A stretch of 64,000 nt of DNA. Source: Bacillota bacterium. GTDB lineage: Bacteria > Bacillota > SHA-98 > UBA4971. Shown here one piece after another: positions 15,085 to 23,758 of this stretch. The stretch is from the NCBI GenBank assembly GCA_030024085.1, contig JASEJE010000002.1, positions 124,001-188,000 of the forward strand, in the 5' to 3' direction. Position 1 is the first letter of the stretch. Each line of letters opens with the position of its first letter. The notes below the pieces were generated by a model. The model did no database searches. It was not told the DNA's origin and was given only the letters and a program-made list of their open reading frames with translations. A program made the position numbers and the translations under genes.

Positions 15085-16139
15085 TTTCGCACCCCCCTGG
15101 TAGCTCGGAGCACGGACAGGACCCAGTCCCACGACAGCTCAAACTGCCCGAAGAGACCCCGCCTATAGAAGATCATGAGGAGTATGAGGAGGACCGAGAA
15201 CACGACCATCCTCATGCCGGCAACACCCGGGATGTGGATCGGCCCCAAGTCGATGGGGGCTTCCACAACCCGCAGCACCTCCGACATGATGGCGAACCCG
15301 AGCCCCGTGACGACCGAACCGGTTATGCTCCCGAGGCCTCCGAGCACGATGATGATGAGCAGGTTGAACGTCATCGCGAAGGTGAAGAGCGTCGGCGAGA
15401 TGGTGGTGATGAGAGACGCCAGAAGCCCTCCCGCCACCCCTCCGAAAAACCCGCTCGTTACGAATGCCAGCATCTTCGTGCGGAACACGTTGACGCCCAT
15501 GGCTTCGGCGGCCACCTCATCGTCCCTTACCGCCTTCATGGCCCGACCGAAGCTGGAATTGGCGATGTTGCTCACTACGAGCGTTGCCACGATGGCCGTG
15601 CCGAAACACCAGAACACACTGGCGTACTCGGGTATGCCCTTCATCCCGAGAGGCCCGTTGGTCAGTGGGATGAGGTTGTTGGCCAGCACGAAGATTATCT
15701 CGCCGAAGCCAAAGGTGGCGATGGCGAGGTAGTCGCCGCGCAGCCTGAAGGACGGGATCCCCACGACAAGGGCTCCGAGAGCACCCACCACGCCCGCGAG
15801 CAGAAGGGCAAGGCCGAACAGGTACCATGGGAACGAGAACGAGTTGAACGGCCACATCTGCGGCTCCAGGAACCACACGAACTGCTTCTGCTGAAGCGGC
15901 AATATGAGTAGTGCGGTGGTGTACCCGCCGAGCGCCATGAATCCGTTGGGACCCAGCGAGAACTGGCCTGTGATGCCGTTCACGAGGTTGTACGCAACGG
16001 CTGCGACCACATATATCGCGCCCGTGCGCGCTACCCGCAGGGGGAACTCCCCGAGGTGCCTGTCGGCCCACCAGAGGACAAGCAAGAGCACACCTATGAG
16101 CGCAACTGTCAGAATGAGGTGCAGATGTCTTCTCTTCAT
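15051..16139 (-). CDS. livM: Branched-chain amino acid ABC transporter permease LivM
   Basis: The 362-residue protein has about 9-10 membrane spans. Typical LivM segments are GQFSLGPNGFMALGGYTTALLI, LRGDYLAIATFGFGEII and GGLGSITGSVVTGLGFAI. The EAA-like loop MGVNVFRTKMLAFVTSGFFGG contacts the ATPases. It is the second gene of the livHMGF run, one base after livH. The basic C-terminal tail (RGVRKWKQERKTESS) extends into livG. Confidence 0.95.
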   Translation of the reverse strand: MKRRHLHLILTVALIGVLLLVLWWADRHLGEFPLRVARTGAIYVVAAVAYNLVNGITGQFSLGPNGFMALGGYTTALLILPLQQKQFVWFLEPQMWPFNSFSFPWYLFGLALLLAGVVGALGALVVGIPSFRLRGDYLAIATFGFGEIIFVLANNLIPLTNGPLGMKGIPEYASVFWCFGTAIVATLVVSNIANSSFGRAMKAVRDDEVAAEAMGVNVFRTKMLAFVTSGFFGGVAGGLLASLITTISPTLFTFAMTFNLLIIIVLGGLGSITGSVVTGLGFAIMSEVLRVVEAPIDLGPIHIPGVAGMRMVVFSVLLILLMIFYRRGLFGQFELSWDWVLSVLRATRGVRKWKQERKTESS

Positions 16140-16140
16140 G

Positions 16141-17040
16141 TCACACCTTCTCCTTCAGGGGCTCACCAAGGATCCCGGTCGGTCGGATGAGAAGGAAGAC
16201 CAGGAGCAACGTGAAGATGATGCCGTCCCGGTAGCCTGAGAGACCCGGCAAGACCGCCACGGTCATGATCTCGACGAGCCCGATGAGAAAGCCGCCGATC
16301 ATCGCCCCGGTGATATTGCCTATACCGCCAACGACTGCTGCGGTGAACGCCTTCCACCCCGGGTATATGCCCATGAGCGGGTTGATCTGCGGGTACTTGC
16401 AAGCCCACATTATGCCCCCTGCCGCTGCAAGGGCCGAGCCTATGGCGAAGGTGTACGATATGACCCTGTCCACGTCCACTCCCATGAGGCGTGTGGTCTC
16501 GATGTCTGTGGAGACGGACCTCATCGCCATGCCGACTTTGGTGCGATGCACGATGAACAATAGCAGGGCCAGCAAGGCGAGGCTGAGGATGGGCACCCAG
16601 ATGGACACGCCTGAGACGGCTGCCGGGCCTATCGGAACCACCTTCGACATCACGTCCGGTCTTTGAAACGCCTTCGGCCGCGCCCCGACGGTCACCAGGC
16701 CGAGGTTCTCCAGGAAGAACGATACCCCAACGGCCGTTATGAGGGCCGATATCCTGGGGGCGTTTCTCACAGGCCGGTAAGCCGCCCTATCCACGATCAT
16801 ACCGACGGCGGCCGTCAGCACGACGGCGAGGATGGCGGACACGGCCCAGGGCAGATGAAAGACGGCGACGAAGAAGAACGCGAAATACGCGCCCACCATG
16901 AAGATGTCGCTGTGCGCGAAGTTGATGAGGCGCAGTATCCCGTACACCATCGTGTAACCGATCGCTATGAGAGCGTAAAGGCTTCCGAGGGAGATGCCGT
17001 TCATCAACTGTTGGATGAGAGTCTCAAGCGTCATGCGCAT
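16141..17040 (-). CDS. livH: Branched-chain amino acid ABC transporter permease LivH
   Basis: The 299-residue permease begins ETLIQQLMNGISLGSLYALI and contains GYTMVYGILRLINFAHSDIFM, the classical LivH N-terminal signature, then GVDVDRVISYTFAIGSALAAAGG and GKAFTAAVVGGIGNITGAMIGG-like sequence. Two in-frame ATGs (17040 and 17034) follow AAGGAG; the second has better spacing. It starts the livHMGF run. Repeat copy 3 separates it from its binding protein gene upstream. Confidence 0.95.
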   Translation of the reverse strand: MRMTLETLIQQLMNGISLGSLYALIAIGYTMVYGILRLINFAHSDIFMVGAYFAFFFVAVFHLPWAVSAILAVVLTAAVGMIVDRAAYRPVRNAPRISALITAVGVSFFLENLGLVTVGARPKAFQRPDVMSKVVPIGPAAVSGVSIWVPILSLALLALLLFIVHRTKVGMAMRSVSTDIETTRLMGVDVDRVISYTFAIGSALAAAGGIMWACKYPQINPLMGIYPGWKAFTAAVVGGIGNITGAMIGGFLIGLVEIMTVAVLPGLSGYRDGIIFTLLLVFLLIRPTGILGEPLKEKV

Positions 17041-17073
17041 CTACTCCTTAAAAAGGGCGGTGATGCCGGCCGG

Positions 17074-17283
17074 CTAAGTAGATCGCCGCAAATTCGCGCT
17101 ACTTTTCAGCGCGCAGGTCCTCGCCAGGGTTGCCGGTGTTGCCCTCCGGGGACGGCGCGTGCGGTGAGATGCGTTCGAATTTGGCGTACAGGCTAGCCAA
17201 ATTCCAGGCGCCCCGCCCTAGCAAGCACCGGCAACCCCAACACCCTCAGGAGAAGTGGCGCAAACTTATAGCGCCATACTTAG
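17074..17283 (-). repeat. ~210-bp inverted-repeat element, copy 3
   Basis: It runs from CTAAGTAGATCGCC to GCGCCATACTTAG, between the binding protein gene livK and livH on the same strand. If the two share a transcript, this copy would be in the mRNA as a long folded hairpin. Confidence 0.93.
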
Positions 17284-17613
17284 CCGTCGCGCCGTGGCTC
17301 CCGCAGCCTGTGCGCGAAACGCCAACGTGCGACGGGCCCGGGCATCCCGTCAGTAACTGCATGTCCGGTCCCAACCCGGGCGAACCCACAGGCATCCAAC
17401 GGGGGCAGGGAGGAACCATGCAACCTTTACGGCTCTGGCCCTCCTTGCCCCCTGCGATGCGCCGGGACCCGCCCGGCCCGGCTCGGTGCTGCACTGTCCG
17501 TGCGAGGCAAATGCCTGCGCTCGCGCCGGGATCCGGCTACGGCCGGGTCTGCCTGACGGCCCTTTCCCGGGTTCAGGCAGGGCAGGGGCCCGCGTGGTTC
17601 GAAGGACTACTTG
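17284..17613. other. Intergenic stretch downstream of livK
   Basis: No gene recognised. The segment 17547-17582 can form a stem with arms TGCCTGA and TCAGGCA around a GC-rich loop, just after the livK stop on the minus strand. It lacks a T tract and could be an attenuator separating high livK expression from livHMGF. Confidence 0.4.
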
Positions 17614-18741
17614 TTACGGGTACACGATGGACTTGTAATCCCACTTGCCATTCTTGACGACCCGGAACACCACAGGCTTCACCGCGTCACCGTTCTGGAT
17701 CGTGACAGGCCCCGTGACTACCTGCAGGTCCTTCGTGTCTTCAATGGCCTGGGCGACCTTCTTCGGATCGGCCGAGCCGGCCCTCTTGATGGCATCCAGG
17801 ACGATCATGTAGCAGTCGGCCGTCAGAGCACCGAAGACGTTGACCTCGCTATCGGCCCCGAATCTCTTCTTGTAGAGTTCGACGTACTTCTTGCCGATGT
17901 CGGTGACAGCCGCCTTCTCGTGCCAGAAGGTAGTGTGCTGCACGCCCTCCACGGCCTTTCCGCCGATGGCGAGGAATTCCTCGGTGGCTATGCCGTCAGC
18001 CCCGAAGACCGGCTGGGTCAGGCCGAGGTCTCTCGCCTGGACCACTGCGAGGGCTGTCTCTTGATAGTAGTTGGGGATGTAGATGACGTCGGGGTTCTGC
18101 TTCTTGATCTCGGTAAGCTGGGCGCTGAAGTCCTGGTCGCCATACTTACACTTCTGGTGGGTGACCACTTTGCCTCCGAGTTTGGTGAACTCCTTCTCGA
18201 ACATGGTTCCGAGGGCGATACAATAGTCGTTGGCGATGTCAGAGAGGATCGCAGCGGTCTTGGCCTTCAGGTCTCTGTAGCAATAGGTCGCTGCTATCGT
18301 GGCCTGGAACGGGTCTATGAAGCACGCGCGGAAAACGTACTTCTTGCCCTGGGTGCAGAGGGGGTTCGTCGTCGTCGGCCCGATGATCGGGACCTCCCTC
18401 TTCTCGCAGATCTCGCCAGCGGCGAGCATGTTGCCACTGATGGTGGGCCCGATTATGGCAACGACCTTGTCGTTCTCGATGAGGCGAGAGGCTGCGTTGG
18501 CCGCCTCCACCTTATCCGACTTGTTGTCGAGGAGCTTGAAGACAACCGGCCTCCCCAGGACCTCCGGCTTGACAAGCTCCTTTATGAGGTTGGCGCCTTC
18601 CCATGCTGCCTGGCCGTACGCGGCCACCTGACCCGTCATCTCGAGGTTGAACCCGATGACGATGGGCTCCGCCGAGTACGCCACCGCTCCCAGCGAAACA
18701 AGGGCAATAACCAGAACGGAGCTCAGTATGAACCTTCTCAC
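17614..18741 (-). CDS. livK: Branched-chain amino acid ABC transporter substrate-binding protein
   Basis: The 375-residue product has a signal peptide (MRRFILSSVLVIALVSLGAVAYSA) and a Peripla_BP_6 fold, beginning EPIVIGFNLEMTGQVAAYGQ. Segments AIIGPTISGNMLAAGEICEK and PVFGADGIATEEFLAIGGKA fit the ligand-binding cleft region of amide-binding receptors. It is encoded just upstream of livHMGF on the same strand and is the likely receptor for it. AGGAGG lies upstream of the ATG. No lipobox is seen. Confidence 0.92.
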   Translation of the reverse strand: MRRFILSSVLVIALVSLGAVAYSAEPIVIGFNLEMTGQVAAYGQAAWEGANLIKELVKPEVLGRPVVFKLLDNKSDKVEAANAASRLIENDKVVAIIGPTISGNMLAAGEICEKREVPIIGPTTTNPLCTQGKKYVFRACFIDPFQATIAATYCYRDLKAKTAAILSDIANDYCIALGTMFEKEFTKLGGKVVTHQKCKYGDQDFSAQLTEIKKQNPDVIYIPNYYQETALAVVQARDLGLTQPVFGADGIATEEFLAIGGKAVEGVQHTTFWHEKAAVTDIGKKYVELYKKRFGADSEVNVFGALTADCYMIVLDAIKRAGSADPKKVAQAIEDTKDLQVVTGPVTIQNGDAVKPVVFRVVKNGKWDYKSIVYP

Positions 18742-19604
18742 TGCTCACTACCTCCTCGTTTTGGGCGATCCGTTTTGTCTCCGATTCTCCATTAGGAAAG
18801 ACCATTACAAAGGTATTGCGCCGGCGTTGTGGCCGATGTGTCACCTCCTCTGTGGCCAGGGGGCATTACCCTCTCCCACTGCTTCAAATTCCCTCTCGAT
18901 GTGGCCTTGCTCTTACGTCGTGGCCCTGCTCTTACGTCGCGACGCAAGGCGGGCAAGACGCGCATGCAATGGCATGTCAGAGCGAGCCGCACCAGCACCT
19001 CCAGGCATTACTACTCACGCTGGCAGGACTGGTATAACTTGTTTCAGTCACTATATCACGGCAGGTTTGCCGAGTCAAGCAGCGCCTTTTGCAAGCCTTC
19101 GGCAGGCGCGTGACCCAAGTAGTGGGAGGCGCCGCCGAATACAATGCTCTATTCGCCGTCGGGTGGCCGATTCCCTTCTTGAAAACGGGTCGCTCTTAGC
19201 ACTTTACGTTGCAGATCTCTGCTGACAACCGGCTTTCCCCCGTGCCAACCGATCGATGATGTCATCGTGCAGGAAACGGCGCCGGGGCCGTAGAAGTAGC
19301 AGGCCATGTGAAAACGTGATCGAACGTGAATCGAATGTGATCGGTAGTCGTGATGCGGCAGACGTGGCCTGATGCCTTGGGCCCCTGGGCCTGCGCCGGC
19401 ACGCCACAGGCATTCTGGTTGCCCGTGGTCCCACGACATGGCCTCTGGGATCCCGTAAACCTGGCGCCCGGTTTCACGGAGGAGCGCTCCAGGCACGCGG
19501 TCCCCTGGGCGCAATACAGCGTTCTCTGGAATGCAGGAGTTGTCTATGAAACCCGCGCGTATTCCGGAAAGAAGGATGGGAATTCGGAGTTGGAGGGCTA
19601 TCCG
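18742..19604. other. 863-bp divergent intergenic region
   Basis: It separates livK (minus) from the DUF3006 gene (plus). No frame gives a credible protein. It holds a 19-bp direct duplication near 18900-18937 (repeats of GCTCTTACGTCG) and four loosely spaced copies of a GTGATCG-like motif at 19314-19357 (CGTGATCGAA, CGTGAATCGAA, TGTGATCGG, CGTGATGCGG). No repeat element or RNA gene was recognised. Confidence 0.5.
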
Positions 19605-19829
19605 ATGGAAATGAGGGTGACCGTGGACAGAATCGAGGAAGGCACCGCCGTGCTGCTTGTCCGCGAGGCGGAGACCGATGCCATCCTGTGGCCCATTGGA
19701 GTGCTGCCCGAGGGCGTACGCGAGGGGATGATCCTAAAGATCCGCGTCGAGCCTGACGAGGAGGCGACCCACGCCGCAAAGGAGCGCGTTGAGAGCCTCC
19801 TGAAGAAGCTGGTCTCAAAGGGCCCCTAA
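19605..19829 (+). CDS. DUF3006 domain protein
   Basis: The 74-residue product begins MEMRVTVDRIEEGTAVLLVR and contains LWPIGVLPEGVREGMILKI, the compact beta fold of DUF3006 (a small Bacillota family). GGAGGGC lies about 8 bases before the ATG. The longer open frame to 19350 is not family-like. The TAA stop is made by the first bases of repeat copy 4 (CTAAG), so the C-terminus LVSKGP lies against the element. Function unknown. Confidence 0.82.
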   Translation: MEMRVTVDRIEEGTAVLLVREAETDAILWPIGVLPEGVREGMILKIRVEPDEEATHAAKERVESLLKKLVSKGP

Positions 19830-20036
19830 GTAGATCACCACAAGTTCGCGCTACTTTTCAGCGGGTGAGTCCTGTCCAGGGTTGCCGGTACTGCCCTCCG
19901 GGGACGGCGCGTGCGGTGAGATGCGTTCGAATTTGGCGCTTAAGGCTAGCCAAATTCCAGGCGCCCCGCCCTAGCAAGCACCGGCAACCCCAATAGCGTC
20001 AAGGAAGATGGCGCAAACTTATGGCGCCATACTTAG
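19826..20036 (-). repeat. ~210-bp inverted-repeat element, copy 4
   Basis: It spans CTAAGTAGATCACC to GCGCCATACTTAG and lies between the convergent DUF3006 and OadG genes. Its left end provides the stop codon of the DUF3006 gene. Confidence 0.93.
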
Positions 20037-20212
20037 CAGAAACCCGCGTCTATGGCTACAAGTTACGTCGCCAACAGGTGGCGCGAAGGCAAGCGAGTCG
20101 CCGGGGCGTGCATGCAAGCGATGGCCGCAGGCTTGCCAGCGGCGCGCAATGAGCGAATCGCCGAGCAGCTGCCGACTCCTCCTCGAAGCCTGCAAGGGGC
20201 CGTGACACGGGC

Positions 20213-20332
20213 TTAGTCCTCCCGCCATATCTTGAGCATCGCCTTGATCATAGCGTAGAAGATGAGGATCACCCCGAATACTGTCGCCATGCCGATGCCC
20301 AGTATCTGCCAGCTTCTGACCACTGCGCTCAT
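20213..20332 (-). CDS. OadG-like small subunit of a Na+-pumping decarboxylase
   Basis: The 39-residue product is a single membrane helix with the OadG signature LGIGMATVFGVILIFYAMIK followed by a charged end (KIWRED). OadG is the gamma subunit that tethers the biotin-dependent carboxyltransferase to the OadB pump. Most OadG proteins have a soluble tail; this one stops just after the helix. It follows oadB on the same strand after a 185-base gap. Its ribosome site is weak. Confidence 0.65.
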   Translation of the reverse strand: MSAVVRSWQILGIGMATVFGVILIFYAMIKAMLKIWRED

Positions 20333-20517
20333 GTCAGGTTGTGGCCGGCGGCGTGTCCCAGCCCGTCGTCGCGCCTCGCGCCTGGCGCCCCACACCCCGT
20401 GCCTTTCGACCTCTGGGTGTCTACTGGCGCGGGCCGACACGCCTGCCGCCTGTCGCTCCTCCCCTCTGTTCAGTCTTCGGTGTCCTGGTTTCGCTCTGCG
20501 TCCGTGGACCGACGGCG

Positions 20518-21570
20518 TTACGACACGAGCGCCAGAATCAGGCCGCCCGCGACGATCGACGCGATCTGGCCCGCAACGTTTGCCCCCACCGCATGCATCA
20601 CGATGTAGTTCGTTGGGTCCTCCTTGAGCGCCATCCTGGCGATGACCCGCGCCGACATCGGGAACGCCGAGATCCCGCATGCTCCTATCATCGGGTTGAT
20701 TTTGCGACGGAGCGCCAGGTTGAGGGCTTTCGCGAACAGCACGCCCCCTCCGGTGTCGAAGATGAAGGCGAGCAGGCCCATACCCATTATGAGCAACGTC
20801 CTGTAGTTGAGGAACGACTCCGCCTGCATCGAGGAGCCGATGGTGATGCCCAAAAGGAGCGTTACGAGGTTCGCGAGCTCATTCTGAGCGGCCTTCGACA
20901 GCCTCTCGAGAACCCCGCTCTCCCTGATGAGATTGCCGAACATGAGCATTCCCACAAGGGCGACGCTGATGGGGGCGATGATGCCTGCTACCAGGGTGAC
21001 GCCGATCGGGAACAGGATCCGCACTATCTGCGGCACCTTGACCTCTTTAGCATCCATGCGGATCCGCCGTTCCGCCGGGGTCGTAAGGGCTTTCACGACA
21101 GGTGGCTGAATGATCGGCACGAGCGCCATGTATGAGTATGCAGCCACGGATATCGGCGCGAGCAGGTGGCTTGCGAATTTGGTGGCGACGTAGATGGACG
21201 TGGGGCCGTCCGCTGCGCCGATGATACCTATGGAGGCTGCCTCCTTCAGGCTGAAGCCGAAATACGATGCTACAAGCATGGTGGCGAATACTCCGAACTG
21301 CGCTGCCGCGCCGAAAAACAATGTCTCGGGCCTTTGCAAGAGGGGTGTGAAGTCGATCATCGCGCCGACGGCGACGAAGATGAGGATGGGGAACAGTTCG
21401 GTTCGGATTCCGGCTTTGTAGAGCAACTCGAGCACGCCATGGTCACCCAGCACTGACGTGAACGGGATGTTCGCGAGGATGGCGCCGAATCCGATGGGGA
21501 GCAACAGCATGGGTTCGTAGTCGCGCCTTACGGCGAGGTATATGAGAAAGCCGCCAATGGCGAACATCAC
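20518..21570 (-). CDS. oadB: Na+-translocating decarboxylase beta subunit (OadB/MmdB/GcdB family)
   Basis: The protein of at least 350 residues has about ten membrane spans. Diagnostic sequences are IYLAVRRDYEPMLLLPIGFGAILANIP (split here), GAADGPTSIYVATKFA and the Na+-site region GNLIRESGVLERL. It couples decarboxylation of a carboxybiotin to Na+ export. ATG 21570 leaves the usual N-terminal helix short. The frame continues upstream through NELLAGIRGLGLGNVV, and a CTG at 21621 with GGAGG 9 bases before it would give the full family N-terminus. No carboxyltransferase alpha subunit gene lies in the window, so the substrate acid is unknown. Confidence 0.9.
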   Translation of the reverse strand: MMFAIGGFLIYLAVRRDYEPMLLLPIGFGAILANIPFTSVLGDHGVLELLYKAGIRTELFPILIFVAVGAMIDFTPLLQRPETLFFGAAAQFGVFATMLVASYFGFSLKEAASIGIIGAADGPTSIYVATKFASHLLAPISVAAYSYMALVPIIQPPVVKALTTPAERRIRMDAKEVKVPQIVRILFPIGVTLVAGIIAPISVALVGMLMFGNLIRESGVLERLSKAAQNELANLVTLLLGITIGSSMQAESFLNYRTLLIMGMGLLAFIFDTGGGVLFAKALNLALRRKINPMIGACGISAFPMSARVIARMALKEDPTNYIVMHAVGANVAGQIASIVAGGLILALVS

Positions 21571-21888
21571 GACGTTCCCGAGACCAAGTCCCCGGATACC
21601 AGCCAGGAGTTCGTTCAGGGTTATCAGCCTCCTTCGGCAGTACTACGGCGGCGACTGCGCCTGCATATCGTGTGGGCCCTGGCGAGACCGAGCCGCGCCG
21701 GGAGATGCTGCGCCGCCCCTGCACCCGGCCGCCCGGCCGCCCGGATCTTAGCCCGGCGGCAGGTCACCGCTTCTTGCGAAATTCGCCGCTGTGTGTGGTT
21801 TTCCTGCTCTACGATCCCCCTGTGAATGCTCGATGCTTTGCGACCCCGGGAACTGCCCCGGGCTGTTCGGACAGTCTTTACTGTGCCA

Positions 21889-22081
21889 AGTGAGGGTGCG
21901 TTAATCCTTGTCCGTTTTCCAGTAGTTGCTGGGTTGCCGGTGATTGCACGAGGGGTGTCAAAATCCGGCCACTCGCCCGACGGGCCGGATTTTGGCGAAG
22001 CGCGCCCCGCTTGGGGCGCCGTCCCCGAGTGCAACACCGGCAACCCCTCCCAAAAGTCGGGAGCATTTCTGCACCCTCACT
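21889..22081. repeat. Second-type inverted-repeat element, ~193 bp
   Basis: The terminal inverted repeats are AGTGAGGGTGC (21889-21899) and GCACCCTCACT (22071-22081). Inside, GGGTTGCCGGTG and CACCGGCAACCC match the core of the 210-bp element. The middle differs: AAAATCCGGCC...GGGCCGGATTTT is a strong stem, followed by GGCGCCGTCCCCGAG as in the main family. It lies between oadB and the TAXI-TRAP operon. It appears to be a sister family with the same core but other ends. Confidence 0.85.
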
Positions 22082-22224
22082 CAGAAGGCCCTGCATCCCG
22101 GCCATGCTCGGAACCGCAAAACCCAGTGATTAGTTTGGGGACCAGGGGGAGGAACATCGCTGGGTGCGTCGAATAACCAGGGGAGCGATTTTGCGAAATC
22201 CCCATGCGCGAGGAGGCAGAGAAA

Positions 22225-23184
22225 ATGAGAAGAGTCGTGTTGGCCGCTGTTACCGTGTGTCTCGTGCTCGCCGTCGCGTCATCGTCGTTCGCTGCCGTGG
22301 CGCAGCTCGTCATGGCGACAGGTGGAACGGCGGGCACCTACTACCCGCTGGGAGGGGCCATGGCCCAGCTCATCAACGGGAAGGTCAAGGACGTCAGTAT
22401 CACCGTGCAGAGCACAGGCGCCTCGATTGCGAACCTGAGGATGATCCACAGCAAGGAAGTCGATCTCGCCCTGGTGCAGACCGACACTGCGGATTACGCA
22501 TGGAACGGCACTGAGTTCTTCGAGAAGGACGGAAAGCTACAGAGTTTCGGCGTGATAGCATCGCTCTATCCGGAACTCATCCAGATTGTGGCGGGCGCAG
22601 ACTCGGGGATCAATTCCGTGGCCGACCTCAGGGGCAAGAGGGTGTCGGTGGGAGCGCCGGGCAGCGGCACCGAGGCAAACGCAAGGCAGATTCTGGAGGC
22701 ATACGGCCTCGCCTACAAGGACCTCGGCCAGGTGCAGTACCTGAGCTTCGCCGAGTCGGCGGAGGCGTTCAAGGACAAGCACATCGACGCGTTCTTCGTC
22801 ACTGCGGGCATACCGAACGCGGGGATACAGGACGTGGCGACGCAGCACAAGGTCAAGATCGTCGAGGTCAGCGACGACATGTACAAGAAGCTCCACAATA
22901 AGTATGGATTCTACGGGCAGGCGGTGATCCCGGCCGGCACGTACGTCAACCAGACCAAAGACGCGAAGACCGTCGCCGTCCAGGCCGTGCTCATCGCCAG
23001 GTCGGGTCTGGACGCAGGCCTCGTGTACGAGATGACCCGGGCGCTCTTCGAGAACCTTCCCGAGCTTGCCCAGGCCCACGCCAAGGGCAAGGAGATAACC
23101 CTTGCGGGCGCCCTTACAGGCGTCAGCACGCCGCTGCATCCTGGCGCGGAGAAGTACTTCAAGGAGAAGGGCGTTGTGAAGTAG
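22225..23184 (+). CDS. TAXI-family TRAP transporter substrate-binding protein
   Basis: The 319-residue exported protein has a signal peptide (MRRVVLAAVTVCLVLAVASSSFA). Its TAXI fold shows the family opening MATGGTAGTYYPLGGAMAQLIN, then SVGAPGSGTEANARQILEAYGL and DAFFVTAGIPNAGIQDVA. It captures a small organic anion (for example a dicarboxylate or glutamate; ligand not predictable). ATG 22225 has AGGAGG about 9 bases upstream and gives a normal signal peptide. It is followed at once by DUF1850 and the fused TRAP permease genes. Confidence 0.93.
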   Translation: MRRVVLAAVTVCLVLAVASSSFAAVAQLVMATGGTAGTYYPLGGAMAQLINGKVKDVSITVQSTGASIANLRMIHSKEVDLALVQTDTADYAWNGTEFFEKDGKLQSFGVIASLYPELIQIVAGADSGINSVADLRGKRVSVGAPGSGTEANARQILEAYGLAYKDLGQVQYLSFAESAEAFKDKHIDAFFVTAGIPNAGIQDVATQHKVKIVEVSDDMYKKLHNKYGFYGQAVIPAGTYVNQTKDAKTVAVQAVLIARSGLDAGLVYEMTRALFENLPELAQAHAKGKEITLAGALTGVSTPLHPGAEKYFKEKGVVK

Positions 23185-23188
23185 GCAA

Positions 23189-23758
23189 ATGAGTGGCTAC
23201 GGGTGCGTCCAGACCGGGCGCGGACCTGTGCTCACCCGGCGCCAGGGCGGCGCTCTGGCCGCCCTGGCGCTGGCCGTTCTTGCCGGGGCGATAGCCGCGC
23301 TTGTGCCCGCGTTCGTGGTTCTTGAAGTGAGAGAGTGGCGCAGCGGAAGGCTTCTCTATCTGGCCCCGGTGAGGCCGCAAAGCAGGTTCGAGGTGACGTT
23401 CGTCCATTCGGTGGAGAGGACACCTGTTCGCGAGGTGTTCACGGTCGGCCCTGACCTCGACATCTACCTTGTGGAGACGGTTTACGAGTCTTTCGGGGCA
23501 GGGTTGCCCACCACCGCGGAAGAGGGGGCCCGATTCGTCCTCGAGGGCGGCACGATGCGGATCACCGGGATGCACCGGCGCATCGGCCAACTGGTTCTAT
23601 CTGTGAGCCCAGTGCCCGGGCACGTGCTTCGAGTCGCAAACAGGGCGGTGACGCTGGCGAATCTGGCGGATCCCGGGACGGCGCTCGGCATAAAGGTGGT
23701 CCGCGTGCCCGCGGCGGCATTCTTTTTCAGGGGGAGATGCTGGTGGATGAGAAGATAG
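23189..23758 (+). CDS. DUF1850 domain protein of a TRAP operon
   Basis: The 189-residue product has one N-terminal helix (GGALAALALAVLAGAIAAL) and a DUF1850 domain with the characteristic VTFVHSVERTPVREVF and YESFGAGLPTTAEEG. DUF1850 genes typically sit between TAXI binding proteins and TRAP permeases, as here, so a transport-accessory role is inferred. It starts four bases after the TAXI stop and overlaps the permease gene by 22 bases. Confidence 0.85.
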   Translation: MSGYGCVQTGRGPVLTRRQGGALAALALAVLAGAIAALVPAFVVLEVREWRSGRLLYLAPVRPQSRFEVTFVHSVERTPVREVFTVGPDLDIYLVETVYESFGAGLPTTAEEGARFVLEGGTMRITGMHRRIGQLVLSVSPVPGHVLRVANRAVTLANLADPGTALGIKVVRVPAAAFFFRGRCWWMRR

